NCBI GenBank assembly: GCA_001606155.1
Contig: LODT01000029.1
Location: 248,001 to 312,000 of the forward strand
Direction of reading: 5' to 3'
Source of the DNA: Tieghemostelium lacteum
Taxonomy: Eukaryota > Evosea > Eumycetozoa > Dictyosteliales > Raperosteliaceae
Length of the DNA: 64,000 nt
The position numbers were made by a program, and so were the translations under genes. Shown here piece after piece: positions 47,447 through 57,678 of the stretch. A model generated the notes under the pieces. It was not told the DNA's origin and did no database searches. It was given only the letters and a program-made list of their open reading frames with translations. The first letter of the stretch is position 1, and each line of letters starts with the position of its first letter.

Positions 47447-47841
47447 ATCTGTAGATGTTCACTATTTTTTTAAAAAAATTAAATTAAAAAAAAAATAAAA
47501 AAATAAAAAAAATTTAAATTTATTTTAATTTAAATTTTAAGATTTTAACATTGATGTGTGAAGGAGTCAGAGTGGAATAATTATGATTTCTTTTGAATAT
47601 AAAAAAACACTAAAGTTGTAACTGCTAAAATTTTTTTTTTTGTATATTTATACAATGGTGTGAGAAGTGTTGTGGATGTGGATTTTTATTTAGATTTAGT
47701 TTTTGAATCATTTTTAAATAATGATGAGGTATCTTGTGATATAATTCTTATGTATACACTTTGGTTTTGAGTTTTCATTTTGAAAAAAAAAATATATAAA
47801 AAACAGGGTTGTAGAAGGGGATGTGGTTAAGGATAAAGGTA
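47447..47841. other. Intergenic region upstream of PSME4
   Basis: 395 bases between tandem minus-strand genes, with long A/T runs. All frames were searched for a further CHMP2A exon with the expected C-terminal motif and none was seen. No other feature. Confidence 0.4.
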
Positions 47842-48511
47842 TTAACCATTGTGAACTTTATGTGCAGATGAAACAGTTTGAGCTGTTGCGGTTGGGGTAT
47901 CTACTAATTGTGAGGCTAAATCTATACCAATTTCATCTAAAACTTGATTTAAAATTTCTTGTGATTTTTCTTCTTCGTCATCTTGTTCCATTACACTGTC
48001 CATTGTATCGTTCATCATCTCTTCTTTCATATCCATTCTATCGGATTGTTGCTCAAATTCCATCATAATCTTTGTAAATTGTGGTAGATTCATTTGTTTG
48101 TTCATAACCATCATGGCTTTAGTTACACCTTTCATTGCCTCAGCCATTGACTGTGTAGATTGTAATGTTTGTATTCTAAGTGATACTGCTTGTAACTGAG
48201 TTCTCATTTCATAAAACTTCTGAATGTGGAATCTAGTTCTAACCAAATCTTTTGCCATAATCTTTGCTGAATTCTATTAAAAAACATTGAAATAATTAAT
48301 ATCCAAATCCTCATCTATCTCAATTACTAAACTCTCTCCTATATACCATTTGACCTTGTTTAGCCATCTTTTTAATATCCATTATAATCTTCTTTTCCTG
48401 ATTCTGTAAATTCATTCTTTCTCTATCAATTTCTCTCATGGACTTATTCAAATCCCTTTGATTCTCTCTCAAAACCTCTTTAGGTGTCTTTTGTTTACCA
48501 AAAAGAAACAT
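47842..48511 (-). CDS. chmp2a: ESCRT-III subunit CHMP2A (Vps2), lacking a visible C-terminal MIM1
   Basis: An ESCRT-III protein that polymerises on membranes in multivesicular body sorting, abscission and repair, and normally recruits the AAA ATPase Vps4. Exon 1 is 48511-48347 and exon 2 is 48273-47842, giving 198 residues. Strong matches to human CHMP2A include FGKQKTPKEVLRENQR, QGQMNSAKIMAKDLVRTR, LQAVSLRIQTLQS, MAEAMKGVTKAM, LPQFTKIMMEFEQQ, DMKEEMMND and LNQVLDEIGIDL. The basic amphipathic N-terminal helices are present. The protein ends TVSSAHKVHNG, where the family normally continues with a LEERLKNL-type MIM1 helix for Vps4 binding. No splice donor or exon supplying it is seen. The gene is either truncated or uses an unusual tail. 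Confidence 0.9.
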
Positions 48512-48683
48512 TCTATATTTTATACTTTAAAAATAATGTAGAAATAAATAAATAATAAAAAATAAAGAAAAAAAAAAAAAAAAAAAAAAAAATAAAATTT
48601 AATAAATTGAATTTTATAACTCTTCTTGAAAAACTAAGAATGCGTGGGAATGAAAAGTAAAAGTATTACTAGTTTCTTATATT

Positions 48684-50378
48684 TTAATGAATAATCTTAG
48701 GTTTAATACTTGATGGTTTAATTTTGATATTCAGTAAAGTTGGTGATTGAGTTGATTGACTGGAGATTTGTTTACAAATATCGGTTAGAGATGATAGTGT
48801 GGAGATAAAGTATCCTGTACCTCCAAATGATTCCATCATCTTATCATATCTACAATCAATACTCAAAGAAGTAGGTGGAAGTGTATTGGCATTCGATACA
48901 GAAGGTTTCTCTTCTAAACCCTCATAAACACCATTATTATTAATAACCACAAAGACAATAGGTAACTGATATCTAACTGCCAATTCCATTTCCATTCCAG
49001 AGAATCCAAATGCACTGTCACCTTGCACGCATATAACCCTTCTTTGAGGATTTCTATGCACTATACTAGCAGCCAATGCATAACCTACACCTATACCCAT
49101 AGTCCCTAATGTACCAGCATCCAAACGTGTTCTAGCTTCAAACTGAGGTATACACAATCTACCAATATCCATAGTATTAGCACCCTCATTTACAAATACA
49201 TAGTCTCTACAATTATTAGCTGTGAATAAATAGTCTCTTAACACACCATAAACCTGATGATACCCTAAATAGTCACTATCAGAGACCTGAGGTTGCTTCA
49301 TTTGATCTTCCAATTGTTTACCCTTCACCAACATCTCTTTCTGTAAATCCTCTTTCCATTTCAAAAGTTCACCCCCATTTCTAAATTTTATTAAATTTTC
49401 TTTTACCAATTTATTAGCCTCCACCAAAAATTTTTTGATATCAGACTGAACAAGTAATGTAACATTCTTTGTCGATCTAAATTCACTAACATCTACATCC
49501 ACTACCAAAAACTGAACATTTTCAGCAAATGTTGGTGAATTTCCATAATTGAACATCCAATTCAATCTTGCACCTAAAACCAATACAATATCTGCATTCT
49601 TTAAAGTCATAGATCTAGCTGCTGAGACTACACTAGGATCATCATCAGGTACCAGTCCTTTACCCATTGGTGACGGTAGAAATGGTATGCCAGTAGTCTT
49701 TACAAACTCCCTAAGTTCATTTTCAGCACGTGACATTGCAGCACCTTTACCACCTATAATTACAGGTCTTTTACTCTCACTGAGAAGGTATCCTACCAAC
49801 CCACTGATTGATATGTGATCTGTAGGCTCATAAGGCACTGAAGGAGTACCAATAGGCATATTAACATTATCATATACCAATGTCTTATTTTGTATGATTT
49901 CAGAAGGTATTTCAATGTATACAGGTCCAGGTCTACCTTTAATAGATTGAAGATAAGCATCTACAAGTATAGCTGGAAACTTATCAACAGAAGGTACATG
50001 ATAACACTTTTTACAAAGTGGATCAGCTTGTTTCATTTGATCAGATTCTTGAAAACCTCCTTTTCCTCTCTCTAATGTACTTACAGTAGAAGACATTAGA
50101 ATCATAGGCCAACAATTTGACTGTGCATTCAGTAGACCTGGTAAGGCATGTACCATTCCAGGACCACTAACAGTCATACATAAACCAGGTTTACCACTCA
50201 AATAACCTACTACACTAGTTGCATAGCTTGCTGACTGTTCATTTCTAAATCCATAGAATTCCATTCCAATCTTTTGCAACTCATAGGCAATTGGTGTTAT
50301 AGGTACTCCCACAATACCAAATATATGTTCAATTCCAATTGATTTTATAGATTTTGCTATTATTTCTATTCCATTCAT
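48684..50378 (-). CDS. hacl1: 2-hydroxyacyl-CoA lyase (HACL1)
   Basis: A thiamine-diphosphate enzyme that cleaves 2-hydroxyacyl-CoA to formyl-CoA and a fatty aldehyde in alpha-oxidation of phytanic and 2-hydroxy fatty acids. It has 564 residues in a single exon, against 578 in human. The N-terminal TPP domain carries IFGIVGVPITPIA and the activating Glu in FRNEQSASYA. The central domain has GARLNW. The C-terminal TPP domain has GANTMDIGR, LDAGTLGTMGIG and the metal/TPP motif GDSAFGFSGMEME...NNNG. It is normally peroxisomal. The C-terminus, KPKIIH, is not a canonical PTS1; human HACL1 also ends atypically (SNM). Confidence 0.93.
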   Translation of the reverse strand: MNGIEIIAKSIKSIGIEHIFGIVGVPITPIAYELQKIGMEFYGFRNEQSASYATSVVGYLSGKPGLCMTVSGPGMVHALPGLLNAQSNCWPMILMSSTVSTLERGKGGFQESDQMKQADPLCKKCYHVPSVDKFPAILVDAYLQSIKGRPGPVYIEIPSEIIQNKTLVYDNVNMPIGTPSVPYEPTDHISISGLVGYLLSESKRPVIIGGKGAAMSRAENELREFVKTTGIPFLPSPMGKGLVPDDDPSVVSAARSMTLKNADIVLVLGARLNWMFNYGNSPTFAENVQFLVVDVDVSEFRSTKNVTLLVQSDIKKFLVEANKLVKENLIKFRNGGELLKWKEDLQKEMLVKGKQLEDQMKQPQVSDSDYLGYHQVYGVLRDYLFTANNCRDYVFVNEGANTMDIGRLCIPQFEARTRLDAGTLGTMGIGVGYALAASIVHRNPQRRVICVQGDSAFGFSGMEMELAVRYQLPIVFVVINNNGVYEGLEEKPSVSNANTLPPTSLSIDCRYDKMMESFGGTGYFISTLSSLTDICKQISSQSTQSPTLLNIKIKPSSIKPKIIH

Positions 50379-50527
50379 TACTTATATTAATATGTTTGCA
50401 CTTTCTAAATTCTTAATTAAAAAAAAGAAAAACTCAAAATGAGTTTTAATTATTCTTTTTTGATCTGAAATCTAAAAGTATAATAATACATTACGACCTA
50501 TTTTTCAATTTTATAATAAATTTATTT

Positions 50528-51987
50528 TTATCTTTTATATCCTCTTTCATCTCTGTACCTGTCTCTTTTTTCATAATTACCTCTGTCGTTGTTATTTCTA
50601 TTTCTTTCATCCCTATACCTTTCATCCCTACCCCTATCAGAATACCTTTGTTCATGATAATCTCTGTCTCTATTATCACGATATTCTTTATCTCTATAAC
50701 CTCTATTCTTATCGTGTCTATACCTGTCATCTCTACTATTATCATCTCTATTTTTACTGGAATCTACATGTTTATCTATAGTATTATATTGATATTCCAC
50801 TCTGTTGCTGTTTGATTTTAGCTTTTTGGTATATCTAGCATCTTCATCTTCACTGTCGTCTTCATTGTTATTGGGTTTGTATGTATTTGAGGAAGAGGAA
50901 ATAGGAGGTTTTGCTCTAGCACGTATAAACTTTTGAAAAGAATTCTGATGGGATTTCATTTTTGCAACAGATTGAGAGAAATCAACATGTATTCTTCTGT
51001 CATCTACTACGATGTTATCTTTAGTTAGGTATGCTCTTTCACATTCTTCTTTTGTTGAAAATTCTATAAATGCGTAACACAGACTGTCACCAGTCACTGC
51101 ATCTCTAATAACCTCCGCATTCAGTACTTTTCCACATTGGGAAAAGATGATAAAGAGATCTTTAGATTTTGTATTGGGATTGAGTTTACAAACAAATAGT
51201 ACATGTTCAGGAGGTACCACATCAGCATCAGGTAAGACACCGAGTATCTCTAACATTTCCGATCTAGATCTTGCATCCTTTTTCTCTAGTTCCTCTTCTA
51301 ACTGTTCTTTAGTCTTACCCTGATTAGCATCCCATTGAGATGAATCCTCATTGGCTTCAGGTCTGAATTCATCTCTTTCTATATACTGTGGTGACATGGG
51401 TACTCTCTCAATACCACTATCATCATAAGGGTTATCCAATAGAATAGTATGATGTATTCTAATGTTCTTTAGAGGTCTATTACTACCCTCTTGAACAAAA
51501 CAATTATTAATCTTTTCAAGTACATCTAAACCTTCTACAACCTGTCCAAACACAGTATGTTTTTCATCCAAATAATCAATATCAGATCTAGTTGTTATAT
51601 AGAATCTAGAATCATTTTGATTTCTAGACTTATTAGCAGTAGCTACAGTTCCTATATTTTTGTGTGTTAATTTCTTTGGGTGTATTTCATCTTCAAAATA
51701 CTTTGCCTCAAGACCATAGGTAATTCCATAAAATGAATCACCACCTTTACCTGTGTTAGTACTGTCACCAGTCTCAACTAAAAAATCCTTTTGAACATTA
51801 TAAAATATACATCCATTATAATATTTTAGTTGACATACTACATTGTATATTAGAGAGTTAATATTTCAAAGAAATCGTTTATACTAAAATACAAACACTT
51901 TAAAAAGTTTTTACAAGTTATTGGGCATTCCTTGGTATATAAATCAATTACAATATCACCAAGATTCGTTTCAATTAGCACACTCAT
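50528..51987 (-). CDS. ppil4: Cyclophilin with RRM domain, PPIL4-type
   Basis: A nuclear, spliceosome-associated cyclophilin. Exon 1 is 51987-51897 and exon 2 is 51837-50528, giving 466 residues against 492 in human PPIL4. The intron uses GTTTGT and is fixed by the phase match [11 protein letters not shown] (human KLCKIKYYNYC). Residues about 1-165 form the cyclophilin domain, with [17 protein letters not shown] and [13 protein letters not shown]. Residues about 235-320 form an RRM, with VLFVCKLNP and [18 protein letters not shown]. The tail is an Arg/Asp/Tyr-rich low-complexity region ([13 protein letters not shown] type). The catalytic Arg and Trp of cyclophilin A are replaced ([15 protein letters not shown]), as in human PPIL4, so isomerase activity is doubtful. 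Confidence 0.93.
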
Positions 51988-53001
51988 TAACCTTTTAAAG
52001 TGTGGAATCGTGAAATAATTAAAAAAAATTAAAAATATTATATTTTTGTTTTTTTCATTGAATTTAAAATATTAATTAAAGTCATATATATTGAATTTAA
52101 TATTTTCACTTTATTATAATTTTTGACTTTTAAATTCATCATTCATTACAAAATGTTTAATACAATAATTAATCTAGATTGAGCAATTTGAAAGTTATTT
52201 AAAATGTGGCACTCCAAACAATTACCCCAATAGTTTTGAATCCATTAATTTTTCCATTTAACTCCATACTTGCAAACTATTGGGTAATATCATAATCATA
52301 TACACTCTAAATATAGAAGAGATTCAGGGAAATCAGTCCAAGTAGGGGAATTGAATCCTATAATAATCTTCTTTATTTTTATAGTACCTCTTCTTGATTC
52401 CATTAGATCTTTAGAGAATTTTTTCAATTTTTGGATTATTTTTAAAATTAAATATATGTAATAATAAAAAATTAATTGACAAATCAAAATAATCAAAAAA
52501 AATCAATTTGATTACAAAATATATAACTAACACTAAAAACTGATTATTTCCTAAAATAAATTTAAAATTGTCTCTCTCAACTTTTGTAAAATGAAAGAAA
52601 TGTATTAAATTTAGGAAAGATTGTATATTAGTTAGGTAAAATTATATTGGAGTTGCGAAATAAATTTTCTATAGTTGTGAAATTAAATTACCATTGTCAA
52701 TGTATTTTTCCTTTATAAAAGTTGGGAAATTTCCCAACTTGTGGTGGAGATATTCCTAGATTTGTTTATTAATACACTATAAATTTATCTTTTACAATAA
52801 TAACGTATTCCCACGTTTATTCCTCATTCAAATTCCTAATTTTGGAAATTTAATAAATGCATGTGTGGTAAACAAGTGTGGAATGTTAAAAATTATGAAA
52901 ATTAAGTTAAAAAAAAACAAAAAAAAAAACATTATTTAAATGAACTTAAAAGCAAAATTCTAACCCAATTAAAGGAGTCTTACTAAGTAGTGAAGATAGG
53001 A
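51988..53001. other. Gene-poor AT-rich region with a palindrome and a faint repeat-protein fragment
   Basis: About 1 kb with no intact gene. On the minus strand, 52496-52296 gives 66 codons ending GFNSPTWTDFPESLLYLECI. The tail loosely resembles one unit of the dictyostelid FNIP/leucine-rich repeats, so this may be a remnant; I would not call it a gene. A perfect 22-bp palindrome lies at 52719-52740. The rest is A/T-rich spacer and the PPIL4 promoter. Confidence 0.3.
52719..52740. repeat. 22-bp perfect palindrome
   Basis: The half-site AAGTTGGGAAA is followed directly by its reverse complement TTTCCCAACTT. The next flanking bases do not pair. Confidence 0.9.
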
Positions 53002-53381
53002 TGTACAATTATGTAATCAATTTTAACAGAGTAACTACAATTACATAAAAAAGAATATAGAGCGTTTTATACACTTGACAACCATTTAGAGCTCCAGATT
53101 AAAACACAAAATTTTTACTATGTGTATATCTCACAAATCTGGATATTAAAGAGAAACCATTCCATGTAGATCTTCTCAAATGTAATAACCAGTATTTAGG
53201 TCTTAATGAAGATTCAAAAAGTGATTCTGAGAATATGAAATATCTGATTGGATATAGGTAATGATGAATAAGTGCTGAATCTTTATCTAGGGATGAAGAT
53301 GATGAAGATGATGAAGATGATGAAGATGATGATTCATATTCAAGAAGAGCATTATACTCAACTGATAATGAATATAAATAA
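53002..53381 (+). pseudogene. Broken gene with an acidic C-terminal repeat
   Basis: Coding-like pieces in changing frames lie on the plus strand. They are MYNYVINFNRV from 53002, then KEYRAFYTLDNHLELQIKT, then KEKPFHVDLLKCNNQYLG in another frame. The last is an acidic run (DEDDEDDEDDED) ending RRALYSTDNEYK stop at 53381. Two or more frame changes are needed. A candidate GTAATG...CTAG intron before the acidic run is only 33 nt, shorter than others here. The family is not recognised. Decayed host gene. Confidence 0.45.
53291..53335 (+). repeat. GATGAAGAT-type nonanucleotide repeat
   Basis: Tandem GATGATGAA units encode alternating Asp-Asp-Glu in the acidic tail of the adjoining broken gene. 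Confidence 0.8.
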
Positions 53382-53651
53382 ACAGTTTACAGTTTAATAC
53401 ATATTTTAAACAACTTTCATGTACAGTTATACACCACTACAAACATATGTGATTTCCACGGTTAACTAAATAACAATTTATTTTAATATTCTATAGGAGC
53501 TATTTAATTGATATTTAAAACATTTAATTGTTTTAAATAAAAATTTGAATAAGAATTTAATTGATGTTTACACAGCCTAAAAGGTTTTTTTAAAGAAAAA
53601 AATGACAATTAAATTTAAATAATTCTTTAAAATTTCGATCATTTTCAAAAT

Positions 53652-54403
53652 TTAAATGCTCTTTAGGCGTTCTGTAGAACCTGACTTTTCTTCAATTTCT
53701 TCAGGACTATATAATTGAGAAATAGGACTATATTGCACTTGTCAGGTGAGGTTTTAAACTTTTGATGTATTTGAATTGATTTACTAGTCATTTGACACCA
53801 ACTAAAAATATGTTCTTGAGGTAAAATATCACTAGAAATTGGTTAATTTCTTTTTCCAACCATATTCCATCTTCACTCCACAGGTGAATTGAAAATTGCA
53901 TCTATACATTATATCCATAGGATTCAATTCACTTGTGGAGTGAATTTGGGATAAACTATTATCTTGTGAAGATAGGTTGATTTTCATAATTCTTTTGCTG
54001 TCGATATAATTTCTTGGTATTTATTTTGGGTAGTGACATCTCCTATAACACCATTGTTTTGCAAGAGTTCAATGAGTGGTTGGATTGTGACTGCATGCTC
54101 CATTTAAGATTCTTTTAGTAAAAAATACGCTTTTTCATTTTGAAAGATACATAAGCAACACCAAGAGAATAAAGGGTGTCATTAGAATGGAGAATAGAAA
54201 GAGGCATATGATATGTAGTATTGTTGAGTGTATCAATTCAATTCTTGGTAAATAAAACCATATAGATTGAATACTTTCTCTTGAAAAGCACAGTCCATAT
54301 ATTCAAAAGTAGGGTTTTGAAGAAAATTTTCTAAAGCTTCTTTATCTAACTGAATATCTCTTTCCAAATCCTTTATATTTAGAAAGAAATATATTGATTC
54401 CAT
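53652..54403 (-). pseudogene. Broken gene of unknown family, several frame changes
   Basis: Reading the minus strand from an ATG at 54403: MESIYFFLNIKDLERDIQLD, LENFLQNPTFEYMDCAFQEK to ELN stop. In a second frame comes DTLNNTTYHMPLSILHSN, then LGVAYVSFKMKKRIF. In a third, MEHAVTIQPLIELLQNNG to AKEL stop. Further down come SEDGIWLEKEINQF, LPQEHIFSWCQMTSKSIQIH, and finally QYSPISQLYSPEEIEEKSG to a stop at 53652. The order and one-strand arrangement indicate a single former gene with at least four frame changes and an internal inverted duplication (53872-53944). The family is not recognised. Confidence 0.5.
53872..53944. repeat. 22-bp near-perfect inverted repeat with 29-nt loop
   Basis: The left arm 53872-53893 and right arm 53923-53944 are reverse complements at 21 of 22 positions; the single mismatch would still pair as G-U in RNA. 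The repeat lies within the broken gene at 53652-54403. Confidence 0.9.
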
Positions 54404-54425
54404 AAACTATTTTTGTGCTAATGAA

Positions 54426-54784
54426 ATGTACCCCATACAAGAATATCAATTGTTGATAAACATTGTAAATCATCAATTCCATTGTCATTCAATTCAAAAC
54501 ACCAAGCTTGGTTGTTTTCACCTCAGTGATGTTAAGGGTGATGGTTTTGATGATATTGCTTTATCAAATAGTGTAATCTATGCAATTTATGGTAAAAAAG
54601 GACTATATGATGATGTTATAACATTAAATGGAACTAATGGTTTTATGGAAGTTCTCATAATATTTGTGATACCACATTATTCTACAATTTGAGACCACTC
54701 ACAAGCTATAGAATACAACCCAGATTTCAAACAAGAAAAAAAAACATTGAGAAACTGAACAACAGAAATTACAACAAATTTTGA
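54426..54784 (+). pseudogene. Fragment of an FG-GAP/integrin-alpha-like repeat protein
   Basis: The first frame, 54426-54692, includes LSDVKGDGFDDIALS followed by IYAIYGKKG. This is the D-x-x-G-D-G-x-D-D-I calcium loop and following strand of FG-GAP beta-propeller repeats. Coding then seems to continue in another frame (DTTLFYNLRPLTSYRIQ) to a stop at 54784. Both ends are missing, so this is a remnant. An intact FG-GAP protein would be an extracellular or membrane beta-propeller. Confidence 0.45.
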
Positions 54785-54797
54785 TTTGAGATGTCAT

Positions 54798-55520
54798 TTA
54801 TTCTTGATGAAGACAATATGGGATTATATTACAAGGATGGCTAAAATCTAAAAGATATTCACATTTTTCATTATCAAAACATCCCATTCCATAACATGTG
54901 TCACATCCTGATTTTAATTGACATTTTGTACCAACACATTCAAAACCAAAAGAACATCCATAGGTTTTACAATCTTGGTTTTGGTATGTCACACCATTGG
55001 GCACACATAGATAATTATCAACACAACTGCTGTTACTATAACAAACACAAGGAGCTATAGCATTAATATCAATTATTGAATTAATAGCACCTTTGGAAGA
55101 CAATGAAATTTTAATATTGGAGTTTGATTTTGTTGTCAATGAAATTAGTGATAAATGATTTAAGAACTCTATAGTGTTGCCAACATTATGAATCATGATC
55201 TCAGTTACTGATTTTCTTGTGACTAACTATAAAGTTTGCTCTGAAACTGTGTTTACTAATCCAGTTCCATTTATCAAGTGAATGAGGATTTAAATGTCTC
55301 TTTCTTTTAGATCTTTAACAGAGTCATCACTAATCAATAGGAATGGTGACTCATTTGCAAAGGATATGGTATCATGTGACTGTAGGGCACTGCTACCTAT
55401 ATAGATTGAGTTGCCTTTAATAATGCCGTTGAACAACCACAGAATCTAAAATCTCTCATTCTCATAGATTCTAAAGACAACTGAATTGTATTCTACTAAA
55501 GATTTGATTAGTCCATGGAT
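54798..55520 (-). pseudogene. Cys-rich secreted-type protein remnant with three in-frame stops
   Basis: One minus-strand frame stays coding-like for about 240 codons but meets three in-frame stops. These lie after YENERF (about 55447), after KERDI (about 55295) and after SEQTL (about 55228). The last open part, 55196-54798, ends in a Cys-rich region (CVCYSNSSCVDNYLCVPNG, CDTCYGMGCFDNEKCEY) with spacing like that of dictyostelid secreted and prestalk-type proteins. The 5' end is missing, abutting the stop of the ankyrin-type gene. With the opposite-strand FG-GAP fragment it may derive from one rearranged gene; that is inference. Confidence 0.5.
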
Positions 55521-55540
55521 TGGTAAGATCTCTAACCTAT

Positions 55541-57505
55541 TTATTTATTATTATTAATAAATTCAATTAATTTATCAGTGTTAACTTTCAACTTATCACA
55601 TCTTTTTAAAAATTCTTTTAGGGTAGAAAATCTACCAATTTTACAATCATAAGGTTTTTTTAACATTAATCGTATATGTGATTTTTTAAATAGATAAGCT
55701 CGAACGTCAAAAATTATATCTGTCTTATTTAGAATATGTTTAAATATTCTAAGATCATTGCAGTGTAAAATAGCATTCATGGAAATTGATGTAAATTTGA
55801 AACCACTTTCTATCAGGAATAGAAATGTAGGGTAATTTGTACCACAGTGAATCCGTTCAATATTTTTAGATGGCCATTTCATGAATTTTGAATATTTACA
55901 ATTGTATAGATATCTAATTTTTCCAATATCAATGTTATACCCTAATGCAATATATACTAGATGATCTGACAAATCATTTTGATTGATTTGATCGGTTAAA
56001 TAATTATATTTAACAAACCATTTCAAAACCATTTCAATCTGGGGGATAGAGAAATTAATGATGACATAATCTGCAATTTCTCTACAATTTCTGATATTCA
56101 ATTTCATACTTAACAGAAGTTCAATGAACTTCAATTGAGTTTCGATATCAATGGAATCCAATGGTTTCAAATTCACAGTAATATCATGAGATCTAACATC
56201 TCTGGAGAATCTTTCTTCACCAACCCATTGAATTACAAAATTCAAGTTTTCTACAGTTGGACACACCCAAAGTACCTCAAATAGATGGCATATTGTATCA
56301 TTATGACTACTCACTAATAATTGTCCGTCAATATCTTGTTTAGATATATCACCAAATCTGAGTAGAAATGAAAAATATAAATAGCTCTTTGTAGTCTCCT
56401 TCAACCCTAATGTATCGTTTTTCAAGTAATCAAAGATTATCGTAATCAATTCTTTTTCATTCTTCCCCTCTACACAAGAATTAATGTAATCACAGAACTC
56501 TTGTTTAGTAGTACCATTACTAACTTTTACAGTACTAGTACTAGTTTTAACATTTCTATATCCAAAGAAATAGTTTGTTAATTTTGTGAATAAACTAGTA
56601 TACCCTCCCTCTGTACTTGTATTACTACCATTTGACTCTAAACCTGATTCATTTTGTTCACTTTCTTCCTCTTTTTGATTATTTAGATATTCAGTAACCT
56701 TGTTAAAGAATATCAATTTTTTACAATATTCCATAAGAGTAGTAATATTACATTTTATGATTGGTTGACTATAAAAATAAAATTCAACACTATTGTTGTG
56801 GTAGTATAAGATACCCATTTTAAAGAGTAAGTAAATGGTATCAATAGAGAGTTTAGGTGTAGATCTAAAATGAGGTGTATTAGAGTTTCCACAAGTGAAA
56901 AACAGTTTTCTCTGTAGTTTTAGATCATTTAAAACGAAATGAACCATCCCATCCGCATTTACTCTTGCCTCTACAGCCTCTTGTAGTATAATTGAATCAT
57001 CATAACCCTCAGTTCTGTTTTTGTGAAGCCATTTAGCAGATTCTAAACAACCATATCTTACAGCACCATTCAATGTATCCTTGGTAGTTATTTCATCTCT
57101 TAACAGTTCAAGTGCAATGATATTATTAGAATTGGCTGCAATTTGTACAATATTAAAAACTTGACCAGTATCTTTGATTAACAATATAAAAGTCTCTGAT
57201 TTTTTTTTATACTGATTTACAATGTACTTGATTACTTGAATGTGACTATCATCTTCAATATCATTAAAATGTGAGAAAATTACTTCTAAAATATTGTGTT
57301 GATATTCAAATTCCATATTATCCAATAGAATTTTATCTTTAAATAAACTCCAATGATCATTCAATACAATGAATTGGATATCATCAATTTCATCATACTT
57401 TAAGGAATAGTATCTTTCATTTATCACTTCAATTTCTTTAAATATTCTAAAGAATAGATACTTGTTTCTAAACACTTTAAAAAACAATTCGTCAAAGTCT
57501 ATCAT
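55541..57505 (-). CDS. Dictyostelid ankyrin-repeat-type protein, 654 aa
   Basis: An intact single-exon gene. The first part is typical of a large dictyostelid family with an N-terminal helical region and degenerate ankyrin repeats. Examples are FNIVQIAANSNNIIALELLR and LNGAVRYGCLESAKWLHKNR, where 30-34-residue units with an A..x2-G-x-L core are visible at about residues 110-190. A Glu/Ser/Thr-rich linker (KEEESEQNESGLESNGSN) lies at about 278-320. There is no signal peptide or membrane helix, and no clear F-box. Function unknown; such proteins are numerous and fast-evolving, and broken relatives seem to occur elsewhere in this window. The start ATG at 57505 is the first in frame. Confidence 0.75.
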   Translation of the reverse strand: MIDFDELFFKVFRNKYLFFRIFKEIEVINERYYSLKYDEIDDIQFIVLNDHWSLFKDKILLDNMEFEYQHNILEVIFSHFNDIEDDSHIQVIKYIVNQYKKKSETFILLIKDTGQVFNIVQIAANSNNIIALELLRDEITTKDTLNGAVRYGCLESAKWLHKNRTEGYDDSIILQEAVEARVNADGMVHFVLNDLKLQRKLFFTCGNSNTPHFRSTPKLSIDTIYLLFKMGILYYHNNSVEFYFYSQPIIKCNITTLMEYCKKLIFFNKVTEYLNNQKEEESEQNESGLESNGSNTSTEGGYTSLFTKLTNYFFGYRNVKTSTSTVKVSNGTTKQEFCDYINSCVEGKNEKELITIIFDYLKNDTLGLKETTKSYLYFSFLLRFGDISKQDIDGQLLVSSHNDTICHLFEVLWVCPTVENLNFVIQWVGEERFSRDVRSHDITVNLKPLDSIDIETQLKFIELLLSMKLNIRNCREIADYVIINFSIPQIEMVLKWFVKYNYLTDQINQNDLSDHLVYIALGYNIDIGKIRYLYNCKYSKFMKWPSKNIERIHCGTNYPTFLFLIESGFKFTSISMNAILHCNDLRIFKHILNKTDIIFDVRAYLFKKSHIRLMLKKPYDCKIGRFSTLKEFLKRCDKLKVNTDKLIEFINNNK

Positions 57506-57678
57506 AGCTGTACAATATCACTTTTTTTACCTATCAAAAAACTAGTTCTAGAAATAGTCTATATATAAATTAATATGAGAAACCTTTTTAAAAAATCAAA
57601 AAGAGAAACAATAATAAATATCAATATTATAAAAATAAGTTTACTGTTTTGTATACAATGTGTCACCAAATATTTGGT

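Noticed and set aside
47447-47841. Hidden third exon of CHMP2A
   Set aside because: No frame on the minus strand encodes a MIM1-like helix and no good donor precedes the stop.
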